Positions 6,067 to 7,011 of a DNA stretch of 7,011 bases are shown piece after piece. Below the pieces are notes generated by a model, which did no database searches, was not told the DNA's origin, and saw only the letters and a program-made list of their open reading frames with translations. This DNA comes from Bacillota bacterium (lineage in GTDB: Bacteria; Bacillota_E; Sulfobacillia; Sulfobacillales; Sulfobacillaceae). The stretch lies in assembly GCA_021802375.1 (NCBI GenBank), contig JAKAAL010000208.1, forward strand, positions 1-7,011, in the 5' to 3' direction. Positions within the stretch are counted from its first letter, which is position 1. Each line of letters begins with the position of its first letter. Both the position numbers and the translations under genes were made by a program.

Positions 6067-6600
6067 ATATTCGTGGATACCGCATAAAAGACTTGCTGTC
6101 CATTTTCAGTGCAATACGGATGTTCTGACACTCTGCGGACTCCAGCATTTTCGTCGATTCGGATTCAAGCCACGCAACCAGTCATTCAATTTTGAGCTTC
6201 TCACATTTCCAGTGGAATTGCAGCCAAGGCAACGACATCTAAAATAGCCAACCGGTCTGCCCGTTTTAAAACTCGAAAAGCTTCTTAAAAATACCCGCCG
6301 TTTGTCTGTCGACAGATTAATGACGCAGCTACAAACGATACACGCAACGTCGCCATTCAGCACCGAAAGATCTTCGTTCTCGCCAATCCCAAACGCTACA
6401 TTGTGATACGGCCCCGTATTAGCATTTCTTCCGGACTTGGGAAGCATTTTCGGCGTTCGGTCAACTGCCGGTTCGCCCAAAAAACAGCCAAATCCTCCCG
6501 CGCTGCCCAACTCCTTTCTCCGGTCTTTAACTGCGCAATCGGTTGCGGGTTGCCCCATCCGAGTCCCAGAGAGCATCCTTCGGGCCTTACCGCAACCTAG
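6067..6600. other. No recognised gene; overlapping weak open frames, possibly decayed coding DNA
   Basis: Several long but unconvincing frames overlap here: a minus frame 6576-6106, a plus frame open from about 6289 to the TAG at 6598-6600, and a minus frame that reads LPWLQFHWKCEKLKIE near 6230. The last hits a TGA and continues as LVAWLESESTKML and IRIALKMDSKSFMRYP to about 6020. None has a ribosome-binding site and none matches a family I know. The last one looks the most protein-like and may be the remains of a gene broken by a stop codon, but this is speculative. I would not annotate a functional protein here. Confidence 0.3.
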
Positions 6601-6633
6601 AGCCGTGTGAGAGAGTCCCTCTTCCCACGCGGT
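6601..6633 (+). repeat. Bulged hairpin resembling a group II intron domain V (weak)
   Basis: On the plus strand CCGTGTG (6603-6609) pairs with CACGCGG (6626-6632), including one G-U pair. A second helix AGAG/CTCT (6610-6613 with 6619-6622) lies above a 3-base bulge (TCC) on the 3' side and closes a 5-base loop. The 5' foot reads AGC. A lower helix, 3'-side bulge, short upper helix and AGC foot recall domain V. However, the bulge is usually 2 bases, the loop is normally GNRA, and the basal pairs here are imperfect. No reverse transcriptase is found upstream. The hairpin is real by sequence; its identity is uncertain. Confidence 0.35.
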
Positions 6634-6637
6634 ATCC

Positions 6638-6669
6638 TCACTAACATTGTTATGTGATATGGTTAGTGA
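6638..6669. repeat. 8-bp inverted repeat (hairpin) TCACTAAC/GTTAGTGA
   Basis: TCACTAAC at 6638-6645 and GTTAGTGA at 6662-6669 are perfect reverse complements around a 16-base AT-rich spacer, and the stem extends by an AT/AT pair with a one-base bulge. It follows the previous hairpin after only four bases. No T-run follows on either strand, so it is not a standard terminator. It could be an operator, a mobile-element end, or a domain VI-like stem if the preceding hairpin is an intron domain V. Confidence 0.45.
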
Positions 6670-7010
6670 ATCTCAGGAGGCGTCTGCGAGGGCGCTTGCC
6701 TTGACGGCAAGGATCCCATAGTATCCGCCCTTGGAGCAAAAGCATCCGAGTGTGCTCGTATTGCGTCAAATGAAGCATCGCAGGTTTCGCGATGACTACT
6801 CCAATCGAGCAGAAGAGGCTCTTGAATATTGCTCACAATGATGGCACATCCGTCAACACCGGATTGGTCACGCAGTGCATACGAAAAAGACTCGTGCAAC
6901 AGGTAGGTCGCGTCCAATATAGAATGTATCATCCGATGTTTCGTGACTACGTGATTAGCGTATCCGGGAATGAAATAGGGCCATGACTCACTCCGTGGCC
7001 GGTTCCGCCT
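6663..7010 (-). CDS. Unrecognised open reading frame, 3' part (runs off the window)
   Basis: A minus-strand frame is open from the right edge to a TAA at 6665-6663, about 115 codons with no start required inside the window. An internal ATG at 6932 gives 89 residues. The sequence includes SWPYFIPGYANHVVTKHR, then ILDATYLLHESFSYALRDQ and VDGCAIIVSNIQEPLLLDW, with a proline- and serine-rich tail ending TPPEIH. The middle has the alternation of a globular protein; the tail does not. I do not recognise a family. A plus-strand frame at 6792-6986 overlaps it, and only one can be real. The terminal codons overlap the hairpin at 6638-6669. It may be a real C-terminus, a decayed gene, or chance. Confidence 0.3.
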   Translation of the reverse strand, partial: RRNRPRSESWPYFIPGYANHVVTKHRMIHSILDATYLLHESFSYALRDQSGVDGCAIIVSNIQEPLLLDWSSHRETCDASFDAIRAHSDAFAPRADTMGSLPSRQAPSQTPPEIH

Positions 7011-7011
7011 C

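Noticed and set aside
6792..6986. 64-codon plus-strand frame starting ATG 6792
   Set aside because: No ribosome-binding site and no recognisable family; it overlaps the longer minus-strand frame that is open to the window edge. Not excluded outright, but not supportable.
1..7011. CRISPR array, tRNA or rRNA genes
   Set aside because: No regularly spaced direct repeats, no tRNA cloverleaf with a T-arm and CCA-type end, and no rRNA core motifs were found on either strand by eye.

Overview
The window reads as chromosomal DNA of a Bacillota-type bacterium, possibly an acidophilic or thermophilic Sulfobacillus/Alicyclobacillus-like lineage. The genus is a guess; the phylum rests on the gene order hemE-hemH-hemY and on B. 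subtilis-like HemH and HemY sequences. Base composition is about 50% GC. Every confident gene lies on the minus strand.

Core block (about 2566-5910, minus strand): an extended -10 promoter is followed by hemE (uroporphyrinogen decarboxylase), hemH (ferrochelatase, probably CpfC type) and hemY (protoporphyrinogen/coproporphyrinogen oxidase, probably CgoX type). Both gene junctions are 4-base ATGA overlaps, so the three genes look transcribed and translated as one unit. They would carry uroporphyrinogen III through coproporphyrinogen III to coproporphyrin III and then insert iron. The last enzyme of the coproporphyrin-dependent route (ChdC/HemQ) is not in the window. HemE homology continues about 20 codons upstream of the first canonical in-frame start, where only ATT is available, or a GTG one base out of frame.

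Decayed fatty-acid block (about 340-2080, minus strand): an intact PECR-like short-chain enoyl-CoA reductase (833-1642) lies between two broken acyl-CoA synthetase genes. The upstream one (1652-2080) keeps its N-terminus and pieces of its C-terminal domain. The downstream one (about 340-821) keeps only the N-terminal part. This looks like an eroding synthetase-reductase-synthetase operon.

Between the two blocks, 2206-2549 on the plus strand holds a frameshifted fragment of an IS66-family TnpC transposase ending just beyond hemY. At the left edge is the C-terminus of an unrecognised plus-strand protein (to 119), followed by about 220 bases of hairpin-rich non-coding DNA. Upstream of hemE, 5940-6660 has no recognisable gene but contains several inverted repeats, a palindrome and two adjacent hairpins (6601-6669). 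A minus-strand open frame enters from the right edge (7010 to 6663) and is unrecognised.

Overall this is a housekeeping operon flanked by genomic debris. I see no convincing new defence, mobile or biosynthetic system. The most notable points are the hemE start problem, the reductase surviving between two dead ligases, and the unexplained structured segments.
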